Assembly (NCBI GenBank): GCA_946647055.1
Contig: CAMPCT010000005.1
Span: forward strand, 1 to 27,628
Reading direction: 5' to 3'
DNA length: 27,628 nt
DNA from: an uncultured Atopobium sp.
GTDB taxonomy: Bacteria; Actinomycetota; Coriobacteriia; Coriobacteriales; Atopobiaceae
Positions 15,508 through 23,622 of the stretch are shown piece by piece. The notes below the pieces were generated by a model, which made no database searches, had not been told where the DNA came from, and saw only the letters and a program-made list of their open reading frames with translations. How positions within the stretch are numbered: the stretch's first letter is position 1; every line of letters begins with the position of its first letter. Made by a program: the position numbers and the translations under genes.

Positions 15508-18238
15508 TGCCCCGGCAAACCCGTTTGGCACGGACCCCCTCCTCACCGAGCTGGCGTATCGTGTCAGGCGTTTTGGCGAGGTCATCCCCGACCTTGTCGG
15601 GAGGCGGCTTGCGCTGTACGGGGCCGGGGCGATTGCCCGCGAGGTCATCCACCAGCATGCGGACAAGGTCGACATCATGGCCCTGGTCGAGGAGCATCCC
15701 TCGCGCGACGACGTCGAGGGCATCCCTGTGCTGTCGCTCGAGGATGCCGTTGACCGAGGCGTCGACACCATCGTCATAGCCACCAAGTCCTCGGTGGAGC
15801 TATACGTGGCCAGGCGCATCGGGGCGTTCTGCGCAGAGCGGGGCATTGCCCTTCTCGACCTCTATGGCAACGACGTCCCCGAGCTCATGTCCCATGACGA
15901 GGCGCTGCCCCTGGACCGCCTGCTTGGGCTGGTGGAAGGATATGACGTGCTCTGCGTCGACGCCGCCTCCCTCAGGTGCAACGGCCTCGAGTACTGGGTG
16001 ACCCGTCAGGCGGGCATCGTGGTGCCGCGCGACGAGATCCTTCGCCTGGTGCGGCATGCCAAGGAGTGCGGCGTGACCACCGTCACCCTGGTCGAGGAGT
16101 GGGGGGTCGGCTCCTATACCTCGGAGTTCCTCGACGGGTTCGACGTCGTGTTGAGGACGGGGGAGCTTGGCTGCACCAAGGAGAGCGGGGTCTTCCGCGT
16201 CCTCCGGTCGCGGTTCCCCGGCAAGCGCATTGCCCACGTGGGCAGCGGTCGCGACCGCGATGCCCTCATGCCACGCCTTGTGGGTGTCGATGGCTACTGC
16301 CTCCTCGAGGGCGAGGAGGTGCCCCTCGAGGAGCGTCTGGTCGGCACGACGTTGTCCCGTCCGGGCAACGGGGCCGAGCGAGTGATGCTCGACATGCTGG
16401 AGCGTGGGCCAAGCCGCGAGGGGACATCCCCGCAGTGGTCCTTTGGCTACCGCTGCCTGGGGCCCCTGCTCGTTGGCTACGTGTCCTGGCTTGCGAATAA
16501 CGTCCACGAGCTCGATGGCGTTATCTTCCCGGCGCGTGACGGCTGGCTCATGCGCAGGGCGTACGAGGCGTTTGTGGAGGCGCGGTCGAGCCTTTCCCTT
16601 CCTCCATCGTGCTACCTGCCCATCTCCCGCAAGGCGGCGCTCAGGGCCATCCTCGACGAACCCGAGTTCCGCGACATGCTTCCCAGCTGCGTCTCGGGCC
16701 TCACGCCGAGTGAGATGCTGCGCGACTTCGTGGGCCTGTCCGAGGACCGTTTCGTGGTTGCCTCCGGCCATGATGCCGACGACGAGCGCGACCGCCGGAT
16801 GGCGACGCTCGACAACGCGGACGCCATCGCCCGCGCCGCCCAGGAGGCCCGCGAAAACATGCTGCGTCACCTGGACCTCCTTGGCCTTGGGGCAGGGAAG
16901 GCCTATGCGTTCTGCGACTTTGCCGCGCTCGGCACCTGCCAGTTCCTCTTCCAGCGGGTCGCCCCCTTCGAGCTCCATGGCCTGTACGTGGGGCTCAGGA
17001 ACCCCCAATACCGCCCGGAGGGGGCAAACCCGCGCTCGTTCCTTCCCGTCCGGCGCTTTGGCCTGGACACGCTCCTGCTCACCATAGAGCCCTACCTCTG
17101 CTCAGCCGACCCCTGCCTCGCGGGCTTCGACGGGGAGGGGAGGCCGGTCTATGCGCGCGAGACGAGGGATGCCGAGGAGATTGGCGCCATGCTGCTCGCA
17201 CACGAGGGAGCCATGGCGTTCGTCGGCGAGTTCCTTGGCGAGCCCGGCTCGGATGATGGCGTGGTGGGGGAACGCCTGGTCTGCGAGGTGCTCGAGCACG
17301 AGGTCGACACCATGCCCCCCTTGGGCAGGATCGACGACCTGACGGGCAAGCCCTATGCCCTGGGGACGCAGGCGGCTGCCGAGCGCAGCGTCCGCGACGT
17401 CCTGCTGGGGCTGCTTGGTGCGTTCGACCGCGTGTGCTCCAAGCACGGGCTCTCCTATGTGGCCACCCACGGGACGCTCCTGGGTGCGGTGCGCGACGGG
17501 GGCTTTGCCGCAGGCGACGACGACCTCGACGTCGCCATGCCGCGTGCCGACTACGACCGTCTGGTCGAGCTTGCGCAAGAGGGAGCCTTTGCCGAGCCGT
17601 ACGCGCTGCAGACCCCCGAGAACGACCCCAGCTGCTTTGTTGGCGGGTACGCCCGCCTGCGTGACGCCTCGACCACGGCCGTCGTGCCCGGGGACGAGGG
17701 CAGGGATGGCAACCAGGGCATGTGGATGGACGTGATGCCGCTCGACGACTGCCCCGTCGAGGACGCCGCGGTCGAGAGGCGCCAGCGCCTCGTGCGGACC
17801 TGGCAGCGGGCCCTGTACGTCAAGACCTATGGCTTCGACATGCGCCGGCTCTGGGGCACCGACCCGCGCAAGATGAGCGGCTTCTTCCTGCTTGCCGACC
17901 TCACGAGGCGCGACGTGCTGCTGCGGCGCCTGAGGCGTGCCTGCACGGCCTGCCGCCCCACGGGCATGCTCACCATCTTCTGCGGCAACTATCGCAACCG
18001 CCGCAACGACGTGCGCTTCCGCGCCGAGGACGTTGCCACCGCGCGTCGCGTGCCCTTCTGCGGCACCACCATCCCCATCCCCGCGAACGCCGAGGACTGG
18101 CTTGACAGGCGCTATGGGCCAAGCTGGCGAGAGGTGCCAGAGGAGCTGCCGGAGCGGAGCGCCCATGACGTCCTGCTCGACCCCAACATGCCCTACGAGC
18201 AGTACCTGCGCAGCTGGAGGGAGGGCCAGCATGACTGA
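15500..18238 (+). CDS. Rossmann-like - HAD-like (COG5610-type) - LicD fusion protein
   Basis: This protein has 912 residues. Residues 33-128 are the recurring Rossmann-like module ([27 protein letters not shown]). Residues 145-600 resemble the COG5610 type of HAD-superfamily proteins: [11 protein letters not shown] near 148, the conserved Lys in CTKESGVF near 224, HVGSGRDRD near 245, then GYRCLGPLL near 315 and [13 protein letters not shown] near 343. The HAD motifs look degenerate: the DxD second acid is Ala, motif II Ser is missing and the GD of motif IV is GS. Residues 620-912 are a LicD domain with [20 protein letters not shown] near 657-676, where the usual PW before the Asp cluster is AG. 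ATG 15500 overlaps the uxs stop. The following cytidylyltransferase overlaps by eight bases and probably makes the CDP donor used here. Confidence 0.83.
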   Translation: MADAPANPFGTDPLLTELAYRVRRFGEVIPDLVGRRLALYGAGAIAREVIHQHADKVDIMALVEEHPSRDDVEGIPVLSLEDAVDRGVDTIVIATKSSVELYVARRIGAFCAERGIALLDLYGNDVPELMSHDEALPLDRLLGLVEGYDVLCVDAASLRCNGLEYWVTRQAGIVVPRDEILRLVRHAKECGVTTVTLVEEWGVGSYTSEFLDGFDVVLRTGELGCTKESGVFRVLRSRFPGKRIAHVGSGRDRDALMPRLVGVDGYCLLEGEEVPLEERLVGTTLSRPGNGAERVMLDMLERGPSREGTSPQWSFGYRCLGPLLVGYVSWLANNVHELDGVIFPARDGWLMRRAYEAFVEARSSLSLPPSCYLPISRKAALRAILDEPEFRDMLPSCVSGLTPSEMLRDFVGLSEDRFVVASGHDADDERDRRMATLDNADAIARAAQEARENMLRHLDLLGLGAGKAYAFCDFAALGTCQFLFQRVAPFELHGLYVGLRNPQYRPEGANPRSFLPVRRFGLDTLLLTIEPYLCSADPCLAGFDGEGRPVYARETRDAEEIGAMLLAHEGAMAFVGEFLGEPGSDDGVVGERLVCEVLEHEVDTMPPLGRIDDLTGKPYALGTQAAAERSVRDVLLGLLGAFDRVCSKHGLSYVATHGTLLGAVRDGGFAAGDDDLDVAMPRADYDRLVELAQEGAFAEPYALQTPENDPSCFVGGYARLRDASTTAVVPGDEGRDGNQGMWMDVMPLDDCPVEDAAVERRQRLVRTWQRALYVKTYGFDMRRLWGTDPRKMSGFFLLADLTRRDVLLRRLRRACTACRPTGMLTIFCGNYRNRRNDVRFRAEDVATARRVPFCGTTIPIPANAEDWLDRRYGPSWREVPEELPERSAHDVLLDPNMPYEQYLRSWREGQHD

Positions 18239-18677
18239 CGGAGCGGGTCTGGTCGGCTTCACCGCCGGTGTCTACGACCTCTTCCACGTAGGCCACCTCA
18301 ACCTGCTCGAGGCGTCGAGGGGGCGCTGCGACTACCTCCGCGTGGGGGTCATCTCCGACGAGCTGTGCTGGGTGCTCAAGCGCGTGAGGCCGTTCGTGCC
18401 CCTCGAGGAGCGCATGCGCATCGTCGACGCCCTCTCGTGCGTGGACGAGGTGGTGGCCATCCGCGAGGAGCGCCTGCTCTCGAAGGTCGAGGCCTACTAC
18501 GAGTGGGGCTTTGACGTGGCCTTCACCGGGGACGACCACAGGGGCGACCCGTACTGGGAGCGCGAGGGCGAGGTCCTTGCGGGCCTTGGCGCACGCATCG
18601 AGTACCTGCCCTACACGAAGTCGACCTCGTCCACCCAGCTGCGCAAGGCCATCGAGGACGGGCGGCTACTCGGCTAG
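18231..18677 (+). CDS. Cytidylyltransferase, glycerol-3-phosphate cytidylyltransferase-like
   Basis: This 148-residue protein is a single CTP_transf_like domain of normal length for TagD/GCT enzymes, which form CDP-glycerol (or a related CDP-alcohol) and pyrophosphate. GVYDLFHVGHLNLL near residues 12-25 is the GxFDxxHxGH signature, and KSTSSTQLRKAI near 130-141 matches the ISSTxIR motif. I place the start at ATG 18231, overlapping the LicD fusion stop by eight bases; the open frame extends upstream to 17937 but that part is antisense-like shadow within the LicD domain. Its pairing with a LicD gene mirrors the covalent LicD-cytidylyltransferase fusion at 1544. The substrate alcohol is not determined; CDP-ethanolamine-like chemistry is the alternative. 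Its last 12 bases overlap the convergent membrane-protein gene. Confidence 0.87.
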   Translation: MTDGAGLVGFTAGVYDLFHVGHLNLLEASRGRCDYLRVGVISDELCWVLKRVRPFVPLEERMRIVDALSCVDEVVAIREERLLSKVEAYYEWGFDVAFTGDDHRGDPYWEREGEVLAGLGARIEYLPYTKSTSSTQLRKAIEDGRLLG

Positions 18678-19967
18678 CGCCGGGACGTCCTCTTGGGGCG
18701 GCTCGTCTCCCCTGCGCTCGACGTCGAGGTCGAGTGCGGAGATGGGCTCCCCGTGGACGACCGCGCCCAGTGCGAGGACGTAGATGTTCGCGGTGATCAT
18801 GACCGGCGAACACTCGAGCAGCCCGTAGACGAGTCCCGTGGACATGAGCAGCAGGCAGGCGTTGGCGTGGCGCTCGCGCACCGCCCTCACGCAGAGGACG
18901 ATCATGCTTCCAAAGAGCAGGACGTGCGCGATGATGCCGTGGCGCAAAAGGATGTGCTGGTAGCCATTGTCCACGAGGAACGGCTGATAGAAGCCGGGGC
19001 CAATGTCGAGGGCGACCGGGGGGTTGCCAAAGACGTCCCGTCCCAGGAGCTGGGGCGGGTACAGGTCATAGAACGCCTGCGCCAGCGAGATTCGGAAGGA
19101 GAGCAGGTAGTCGACGGTCGCGAGGGGCCCGGAAGGCGTGCCCAGGACGATCATGGCAAGCAGGCTCCCGCCAAGGCAGAGGACGAGGAGTGCGAGGCAG
19201 CAGGCCGGGGCGACCGAGCGCAGCCATCGCATGAGGCTCCCGTCCCCGAGTGCCGAGAACTGGACCAGCGCCGTCGTCAGGAGCATGCAGATCGTGGCCG
19301 AGCGGCACTTGGCGATGGCCGTTGCCAGCACGAGCAAGAGCACGGTGACGACGAGGTGCGTCCGCGGCCTCTTCTTCCAGAACAGGGCCCCGAGCATGGC
19401 GCAGAGTATGTAGCAGACGATCCCGAGGCCGTTGGGACCACGGTAGCCAAGGGACGGCCTGATCTCTCCCGTCCCCAGGCGGACGCCCGTGACGCCCTCG
19501 GACAGGCCAAAGAAACTCAGGGCGATCGTGAGGACGAGCATGGTCACGACGGGAACCAGGGCGACCTTGATGGTGCGCCTCAAGTCGATCCCGCGCGAGC
19601 CGATGACGAACAGGGCGGTCCACATGAGGGCCCGGTCACGGCATATCCTGGCGCTCACGCACAGGACGGACACGACCGCCACGTAGGCGAGCCACTCGTA
19701 CCAGCGGTGGCCCTCGAGCACGAGCTTGAGGACGATGAGGCCCGCGACGAGGAGGTGGAAGCAGGTGTGGAACGCGGGGGTCGTGGGTATGAGGGTGGAC
19801 GACCACGCGGCGCGCCAGGCGACGCTCGAGGTGAGGAACAGGAACAGGGCGACGAGGAACAGCGACTCGGGCAGCTCGGCGGTGCCGAGGAGGCGGCGAA
19901 GGACGCCCCTCGCCCCCTCCGACGGGCGGATGGAGCGATCGCCCATCTCGCTTGCTGCCGTGTGCAC
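18666..19967 (-). CDS. Polytopic membrane protein, probable Wzy-type polysaccharide polymerase
   Basis: This is the only minus-strand gene inside the locus. The product of 433 residues has about eleven or twelve hydrophobic segments, for example SLFLVALFLFLTSSVAW, VALVPVVTMLVLTIALSFFG and LALLVLCLGGSLLAMIVLG. A roughly 80-residue hydrophilic loop between the ninth and tenth segments includes GRDVFGNPP and DNGYQHILLRHGI. This topology, with the large periplasm-facing or exterior loop and a conserved GPNGLG in an earlier turn, is typical of O-antigen polymerases/ligases (Wzy/WaaL/RfaL). Sequence divergence in this group makes the exact role uncertain, and a ligase is possible. I chose GTG 19967 because GGGAGG lies six bases upstream; ATG 19946 is an alternative with no clear site. 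It converges on and overlaps the cytidylyltransferase gene by 12 bases. Confidence 0.75.
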   Translation of the reverse strand: MHTAASEMGDRSIRPSEGARGVLRRLLGTAELPESLFLVALFLFLTSSVAWRAAWSSTLIPTTPAFHTCFHLLVAGLIVLKLVLEGHRWYEWLAYVAVVSVLCVSARICRDRALMWTALFVIGSRGIDLRRTIKVALVPVVTMLVLTIALSFFGLSEGVTGVRLGTGEIRPSLGYRGPNGLGIVCYILCAMLGALFWKKRPRTHLVVTVLLLVLATAIAKCRSATICMLLTTALVQFSALGDGSLMRWLRSVAPACCLALLVLCLGGSLLAMIVLGTPSGPLATVDYLLSFRISLAQAFYDLYPPQLLGRDVFGNPPVALDIGPGFYQPFLVDNGYQHILLRHGIIAHVLLFGSMIVLCVRAVRERHANACLLLMSTGLVYGLLECSPVMITANIYVLALGAVVHGEPISALDLDVERRGDEPPQEDVPALAE

Positions 19968-20169
19968 CTGCCACCTCCCATGGGATGACGGGCATCCCGT
20001 CTTTCCCAAAGCTCGTGTTATTGCCGACAATGATATCGGTTTCGCATACGCCGTGCTTGCCAACTGCCATAATAGGGCTTTGGACAGTCAGCAGTCGAAG
20101 GGTGCATCTGTTGGGCAAGGGTACGGCATCGGGCGCCATGACGTGCGCCTCGTGGGAGGTGGTGAGCAC
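19968..20169. other. Divergent intergenic region between membrane protein gene and wbuB
   Basis: These 202 bases separate two divergent genes and contain the most A/T-rich stretch in the right half (about 20008-20075). It probably holds promoters for both directions. The plus strand has CATAAT at 20068-20073, a good -10 by itself, but no convincing -35 at 16-18 bases. The wbuB frame is open across this region, but I see no protein-like content in it. Confidence 0.4.
19976..20001 (-). promoter_or_regulatory. Overlapping hairpins at the ribosome binding site of the membrane protein gene
   Basis: Three mutually exclusive inverted repeats overlap here: GACGGG/CCCGTC with a three-base loop (19987-20001), GGGATG/CATCCC with a five-base loop (19982-19998), and the palindrome TCCCATGGGA (19976-19985). 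The last would include part of the GGGAGG ribosome binding site (19974-19979) of the minus-strand gene. Alternative folding could therefore expose or hide the start. The stems are short and no ligand motif is recognised. Confidence 0.3.
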
Positions 20170-21390
20170 ATGAAAATCCTCTTCGTGTCGCAGCACTACT
20201 GGCCCGAGCCCCTCGACAGCACCGGCATCTGCGAGGGACTCGTCGAGCGCGGCCACGAGGTCTGTGCCCTGGTGGGCCAGCCCAACTATCCCGGAGGCAA
20301 GGTCTATCCCGGCTACCAGGCCTCCTGGGTCACGCGCGAGGAGCACAACGGCGTCCAGATCGTGCGGTCGCCCCTGCACCCGCGGGGCACGTCGGTCATC
20401 GACCGCGTGTGGAACTACTACAGCTTCGCAGGTCGGGCGACGAAGGTGTCCCGGACGCTGCCGGACGACTTTGACGTCGTGCTCTCATACCAGACCTCGC
20501 CCGTCCTCATGGTGGAGCCTGCCATAGACTACTGCCGTCGCACGGGGGCGCCGCTGCTGCTGTACTGCCTCGACATCTGGCCCGAGTGCCTCACGGCCGG
20601 CGGCATCAAGGCGGGCTCTCCCATCTACGAGTACTTCAGGCGCGTCTCCCGCGGCATCTACCAGGAGGCGGACCTCATGGCCGTGAGCTCGCCTTTGTTC
20701 GTGCAGTACCTGCAGGACGTGGTGGGGGTCGAGCTCGACGGGGCCATCGACCTGCCCCACTTCGCGCCGAGCGGCTTCCTCGCCCCCAACGTGGACCCCC
20801 ATCCGGGCTTCGACGCCGACAAGGTCAACATCACCTTCGCGGGCAACGTGGGGTCGGCGCAGTCCCCCCAGACCATCGTCCGCGCCGCAAGGCTGCTCGC
20901 CGACGACCAGCGGATCGCCCTCCACATCCTGGGGGATGGCTCCGAGCTGGCGGGAAGCCAGGCCCTCGCGAACGAGCTGGGCGTCACCAACCTCACGTTC
21001 TGGGGACGCCACCCGCTCGAGGACATGCCCTCCTTCTACGCCGCCTCCGACGCCATGCTCATCACCTTTGCCGACGAGCGCCTCCTGGGCTACACGCTCC
21101 CGCTCAAGACGTACACCTACCTCGCGAGCGGGAAGCCCATCCTAGGGTCGCTCAACGGCGACGTGTGCCGCGTCATCGAGGACGCGCAGTGCGGCCTCTT
21201 CGCCCCCGCGGAGGACGCGGAGGGGCTCGCCAGGATCTGCCGGGACTTCGCCGACCTCGACGGGGACGAGCGGGCGAGGCTGGGCGCCAACGCACGCGCC
21301 TACTATGACAACCACTACACCGCCGAGTGCTTCTTCCAGACCCTGGAGACGGCGCTCGAGAGCCTTAAGGGGACACGACATGGCTGCTGA
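20170..21390 (+). CDS. wbuB: WbuB-like GT4 glycosyltransferase (probable L-FucNAc transferase)
   Basis: The start is set at ATG 20170, after GGGAGGTGG, where a typical GT4 N-terminus begins (MKILFVSQHYWPEP). The open frame upstream is non-coding. The 406-residue protein shows GQPNYPGGKVYPGY near 36 and LLYCLDIWPECL near 131, both typical of the WbuB branch of GT-B family 4. It continues with the nucleotide-binding half: ITFAGNVGSAQSP near 221, HILGDGSE and LPLKTYTYLASGKPILG near 311. In known O-antigen loci wbuB accompanies fnlABC and its product is regarded as the N-acetyl-L-fucosamine transferase. Here it directly precedes fnlA, which supports that role. Its end overlaps the fnlA ATG by 11 bases. 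It begins the right-hand operon, divergent from the membrane protein gene. Confidence 0.85.
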   Translation: MKILFVSQHYWPEPLDSTGICEGLVERGHEVCALVGQPNYPGGKVYPGYQASWVTREEHNGVQIVRSPLHPRGTSVIDRVWNYYSFAGRATKVSRTLPDDFDVVLSYQTSPVLMVEPAIDYCRRTGAPLLLYCLDIWPECLTAGGIKAGSPIYEYFRRVSRGIYQEADLMAVSSPLFVQYLQDVVGVELDGAIDLPHFAPSGFLAPNVDPHPGFDADKVNITFAGNVGSAQSPQTIVRAARLLADDQRIALHILGDGSELAGSQALANELGVTNLTFWGRHPLEDMPSFYAASDAMLITFADERLLGYTLPLKTYTYLASGKPILGSLNGDVCRVIEDAQCGLFAPAEDAEGLARICRDFADLDGDERARLGANARAYYDNHYTAECFFQTLETALESLKGTRHGC

Positions 21391-22426
21391 CATGAGGGCC
21401 TTCGCTGGCAAGACGCTGCTCATCACGGGCGGGACGGGCTCGTTTGGCTCGACGGTGCTGCGGCACCTGCTCGACTCTGACGTCGCCGAGATCCGCATCT
21501 TCTCGCGTGACGAGAAGAAGCAGGACGACATGAGGCATGCCCTGCAGGTCTCCGGTCGCAAGGCGCCCGAGCGTGTCCGCTTCTACGTGGGCGACGTGCG
21601 CAGCGAGCGCTCGGTCGAGGACGTCATGCGCGGGGTCGACTACGTCTTCCACGCGGCGGCGCTCAAGCAGGTCCCCAGCTGCGAGTTCTTCCCCATGGAG
21701 GCCGTGCGGACCAACGTCATCGGCACCGACAACGTCCTCCATGCGGCCATCGCCGAGGGCGTCGAGCGCGTGGTGTGCCTCTCCACCGACAAGGCCGCCT
21801 ATCCCATCAACGCCATGGGCACCTCGAAGGCCATGATGGAGAAGGTGGTCTATGCCAACGCGCGCAACGGCGCCGGCACCACCACCATCTGCTGCACGCG
21901 CTACGGCAACGTCATGTGCTCGCGCGGCAGCGTCATCCCGCTGTTCATGGACCAGATCGCCAAGGGCGACCCCATCACGGTGACCGACCCCGACATGACG
22001 CGCTTCCTCATGAGCCTCGACGAGGCGGTCGACCTCGTGTGCTTTGCCTTCGAGCACGCCAATCCCGGAGACCTCTTCGTCCAGAAGTCCCCCGCCTCGA
22101 CCATCGGCACGCTCGCGAACGCGGTCCAGCGCCTCTTTGGCGACACCGGCATGCGCATCATCGGCCGCCGTCACGGCGAGAAGGTCTCCGAGACCCTCAT
22201 GACCGCCGAGGAGAGCCTCCGTGCCGAGGACTTGGGCCACTACTACCGCGTGGTGGCGGACTCGCGCGACCTCAACTACGACAAGTTCGTCGTCGACGGC
22301 GCCTCGCTTGCCGTCCAGGGCGAGTCGTACACCTCCGACAACACCGAGCGACTTGATGTCGACGCCACGGTCGAGAAGATCCTCGAGGCCGACTACGTGC
22401 GCCAAGCCCTTGGCCTGGATGCGTGA
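21380..22426 (+). CDS. fnlA: UDP-GlcNAc 4,6-dehydratase/5-epimerase, first UDP-L-FucNAc enzyme (FnlA/CapE)
   Basis: This 348-residue SDR protein of the CapD/FlaA1 group has normal length. The NAD motif is ITGGTGSFGS near 16-25, followed by IRIFSRDEKKQDDMRH near 40 and FHAAALKQVPSCEFFPMEAV near 90-110. The active-site region near 134-154 has STDKA and YPINAMGTSKAMMEK. The canonical catalytic Tyr of the YxxxK pair is replaced by Met (MGTSK), as in CapE-type enzymes. These form the 4-keto-6-deoxy intermediate of UDP-L-FucNAc synthesis from UDP-GlcNAc. The start ATG 21380 overlaps the wbuB end; an open upstream extension of 25 codons is rejected because it is arginine-rich and has no ribosome site. 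FnlB begins inside its stop (GTGA). The cellular site is the cytosol. Confidence 0.92.
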   Translation: MAADMRAFAGKTLLITGGTGSFGSTVLRHLLDSDVAEIRIFSRDEKKQDDMRHALQVSGRKAPERVRFYVGDVRSERSVEDVMRGVDYVFHAAALKQVPSCEFFPMEAVRTNVIGTDNVLHAAIAEGVERVVCLSTDKAAYPINAMGTSKAMMEKVVYANARNGAGTTTICCTRYGNVMCSRGSVIPLFMDQIAKGDPITVTDPDMTRFLMSLDEAVDLVCFAFEHANPGDLFVQKSPASTIGTLANAVQRLFGDTGMRIIGRRHGEKVSETLMTAEESLRAEDLGHYYRVVADSRDLNYDKFVVDGASLAVQGESYTSDNTERLDVDATVEKILEADYVRQALGLDA

Positions 22427-23619
22427 TCGTCGTGCGGGTCCTCGTCACTGGCGCCGCCGGCTTCGTCGGCAGCAACCTCACCTGGGCCCTCCGCAACATC
22501 GCGGAGGGACGTGACCGCAGGGACTGGGTGGCGCCGCTGCGCGACGTCGAGGTGCTCGAGCTCGACCGCGACAATGCCGCCGAACTGTCCAAGCTTGCCG
22601 CGCAGGCCGACTTCGTCATCCACCTGGCCGGTGTGAACCGCGCCGATGACCCCACGACGCTGCTCGAGGGCAACCGCGCGCTTGCGGAGAACCTCGTGCG
22701 GGCGCTGGAGGACGCGGGCAACAGCTGTCCGGTGCTTCTCGCCTCGTCCGTTCAGGCGACGCTCGAGGGCCGCTTCGCCAACAGCGCCTACGGGCGTGGC
22801 AAGCTGGCCGCCGAGGAGGCCATCACCGCGTATGGTGCGCGCACCGGTGCCCGGACCTGCATCTACCGGCTTGTCAACGTGTATGGCAAGTGGTGCCGCC
22901 CCAACTACAACTCCGCGGTCGCGACCTTCTGCCACAACGTCGCGCGCGACCTGCCCATCACCGTCAACGACCCCGCGGTCGCCCTCGACCTCGTCTACGT
23001 GGACGACCTGGTCGAGGAGTTCCTGCGCGCCCTTTTGGGCCAGGAGACGCGGGGGATAGACGGCCTGTGCCATGCGGGGCCCGTCGACCATGCCACGGTG
23101 GGGGAGCTCGCCGAGACCATCCGCTCCTTCCATGCCGCGCGCACGGGGGTCGAGGCGCCCGACTGCACGCCGGGGTCGCTGCGCAAGAAGCTCCTCTCGA
23201 CGTACCGCTCCTACCTGCCGCCCGACAGGCTCGCGTACGACCTCGACGCCCACGTCGACGAGCGGGGATTCTTCGCCGAGTTCCTCCGCACGCCCTCCTC
23301 GGGGCAGGTGTCGGTCAACCTGTGCCGTCCCGGACAGGTGAAGGGCAACCACTGGCACAACACCAAGTGGGAGAAGTTCCTCGTGGTGAGCGGCGAGGCG
23401 CTCGTCCGCCTGCGCCAGGTGCCCCACGGCAGCGGGGCCTGTTCGGGTGACGTCATCGAGTTCCGCGTCAGCGGGAGCGAGCCGCGCGTCGTGGAGATGC
23501 CGCCCGGGTACGCCCACAGCATCGCCAACACGTCCCCCGACCAGGACCTGGTTCTCATCATCTGGAGCAACGAGGCCTTCGACCCCGACCGCCCCGACAC
23601 GTACTACCTGGAGGTGTAG
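22423..23619 (+). CDS. fnlB: UDP-2-acetamido-2,6-dideoxy-hexulose reductase with cupin domain (FnlB/CapF)
   Basis: This bifunctional 398-residue protein starts at GTG 22423, four bases inside the fnlA end. Residues 1-280 are an SDR domain with RVLVTGAAGFVGSN near 4-18 and YGRGK near 123-127 as YxxxK. Residues 285-398 are a cupin: GQVSVNLCRPGQVKGNHWH near 295-312, whose HxH pair binds metal, and MPPGYAHSIANT near 362. In CapF-type enzymes the cupin carries out the C3 epimerisation and the SDR half reduces the 4-keto group with NADPH, giving UDP-2-acetamido-2,6-dideoxy-L-talose. Length, domain order and neighbours all agree. The fnlC gene follows after three bases, and its ribosome site is within the fnlB end. 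Confidence 0.92.
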   Translation: MIVVRVLVTGAAGFVGSNLTWALRNIAEGRDRRDWVAPLRDVEVLELDRDNAAELSKLAAQADFVIHLAGVNRADDPTTLLEGNRALAENLVRALEDAGNSCPVLLASSVQATLEGRFANSAYGRGKLAAEEAITAYGARTGARTCIYRLVNVYGKWCRPNYNSAVATFCHNVARDLPITVNDPAVALDLVYVDDLVEEFLRALLGQETRGIDGLCHAGPVDHATVGELAETIRSFHAARTGVEAPDCTPGSLRKKLLSTYRSYLPPDRLAYDLDAHVDERGFFAEFLRTPSSGQVSVNLCRPGQVKGNHWHNTKWEKFLVVSGEALVRLRQVPHGSGACSGDVIEFRVSGSEPRVVEMPPGYAHSIANTSPDQDLVLIIWSNEAFDPDRPDTYYLEV

Positions 23620-23622
23620 GGA

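Noticed and set aside
18693..19988. 431-codon plus-strand open frame opposite the membrane protein gene
   Set aside because: Its product would be strongly hydrophilic with many Gln, Glu, Asp and Arg, the expected mirror of a hydrophobic protein. The minus strand has membrane segments and a good start.
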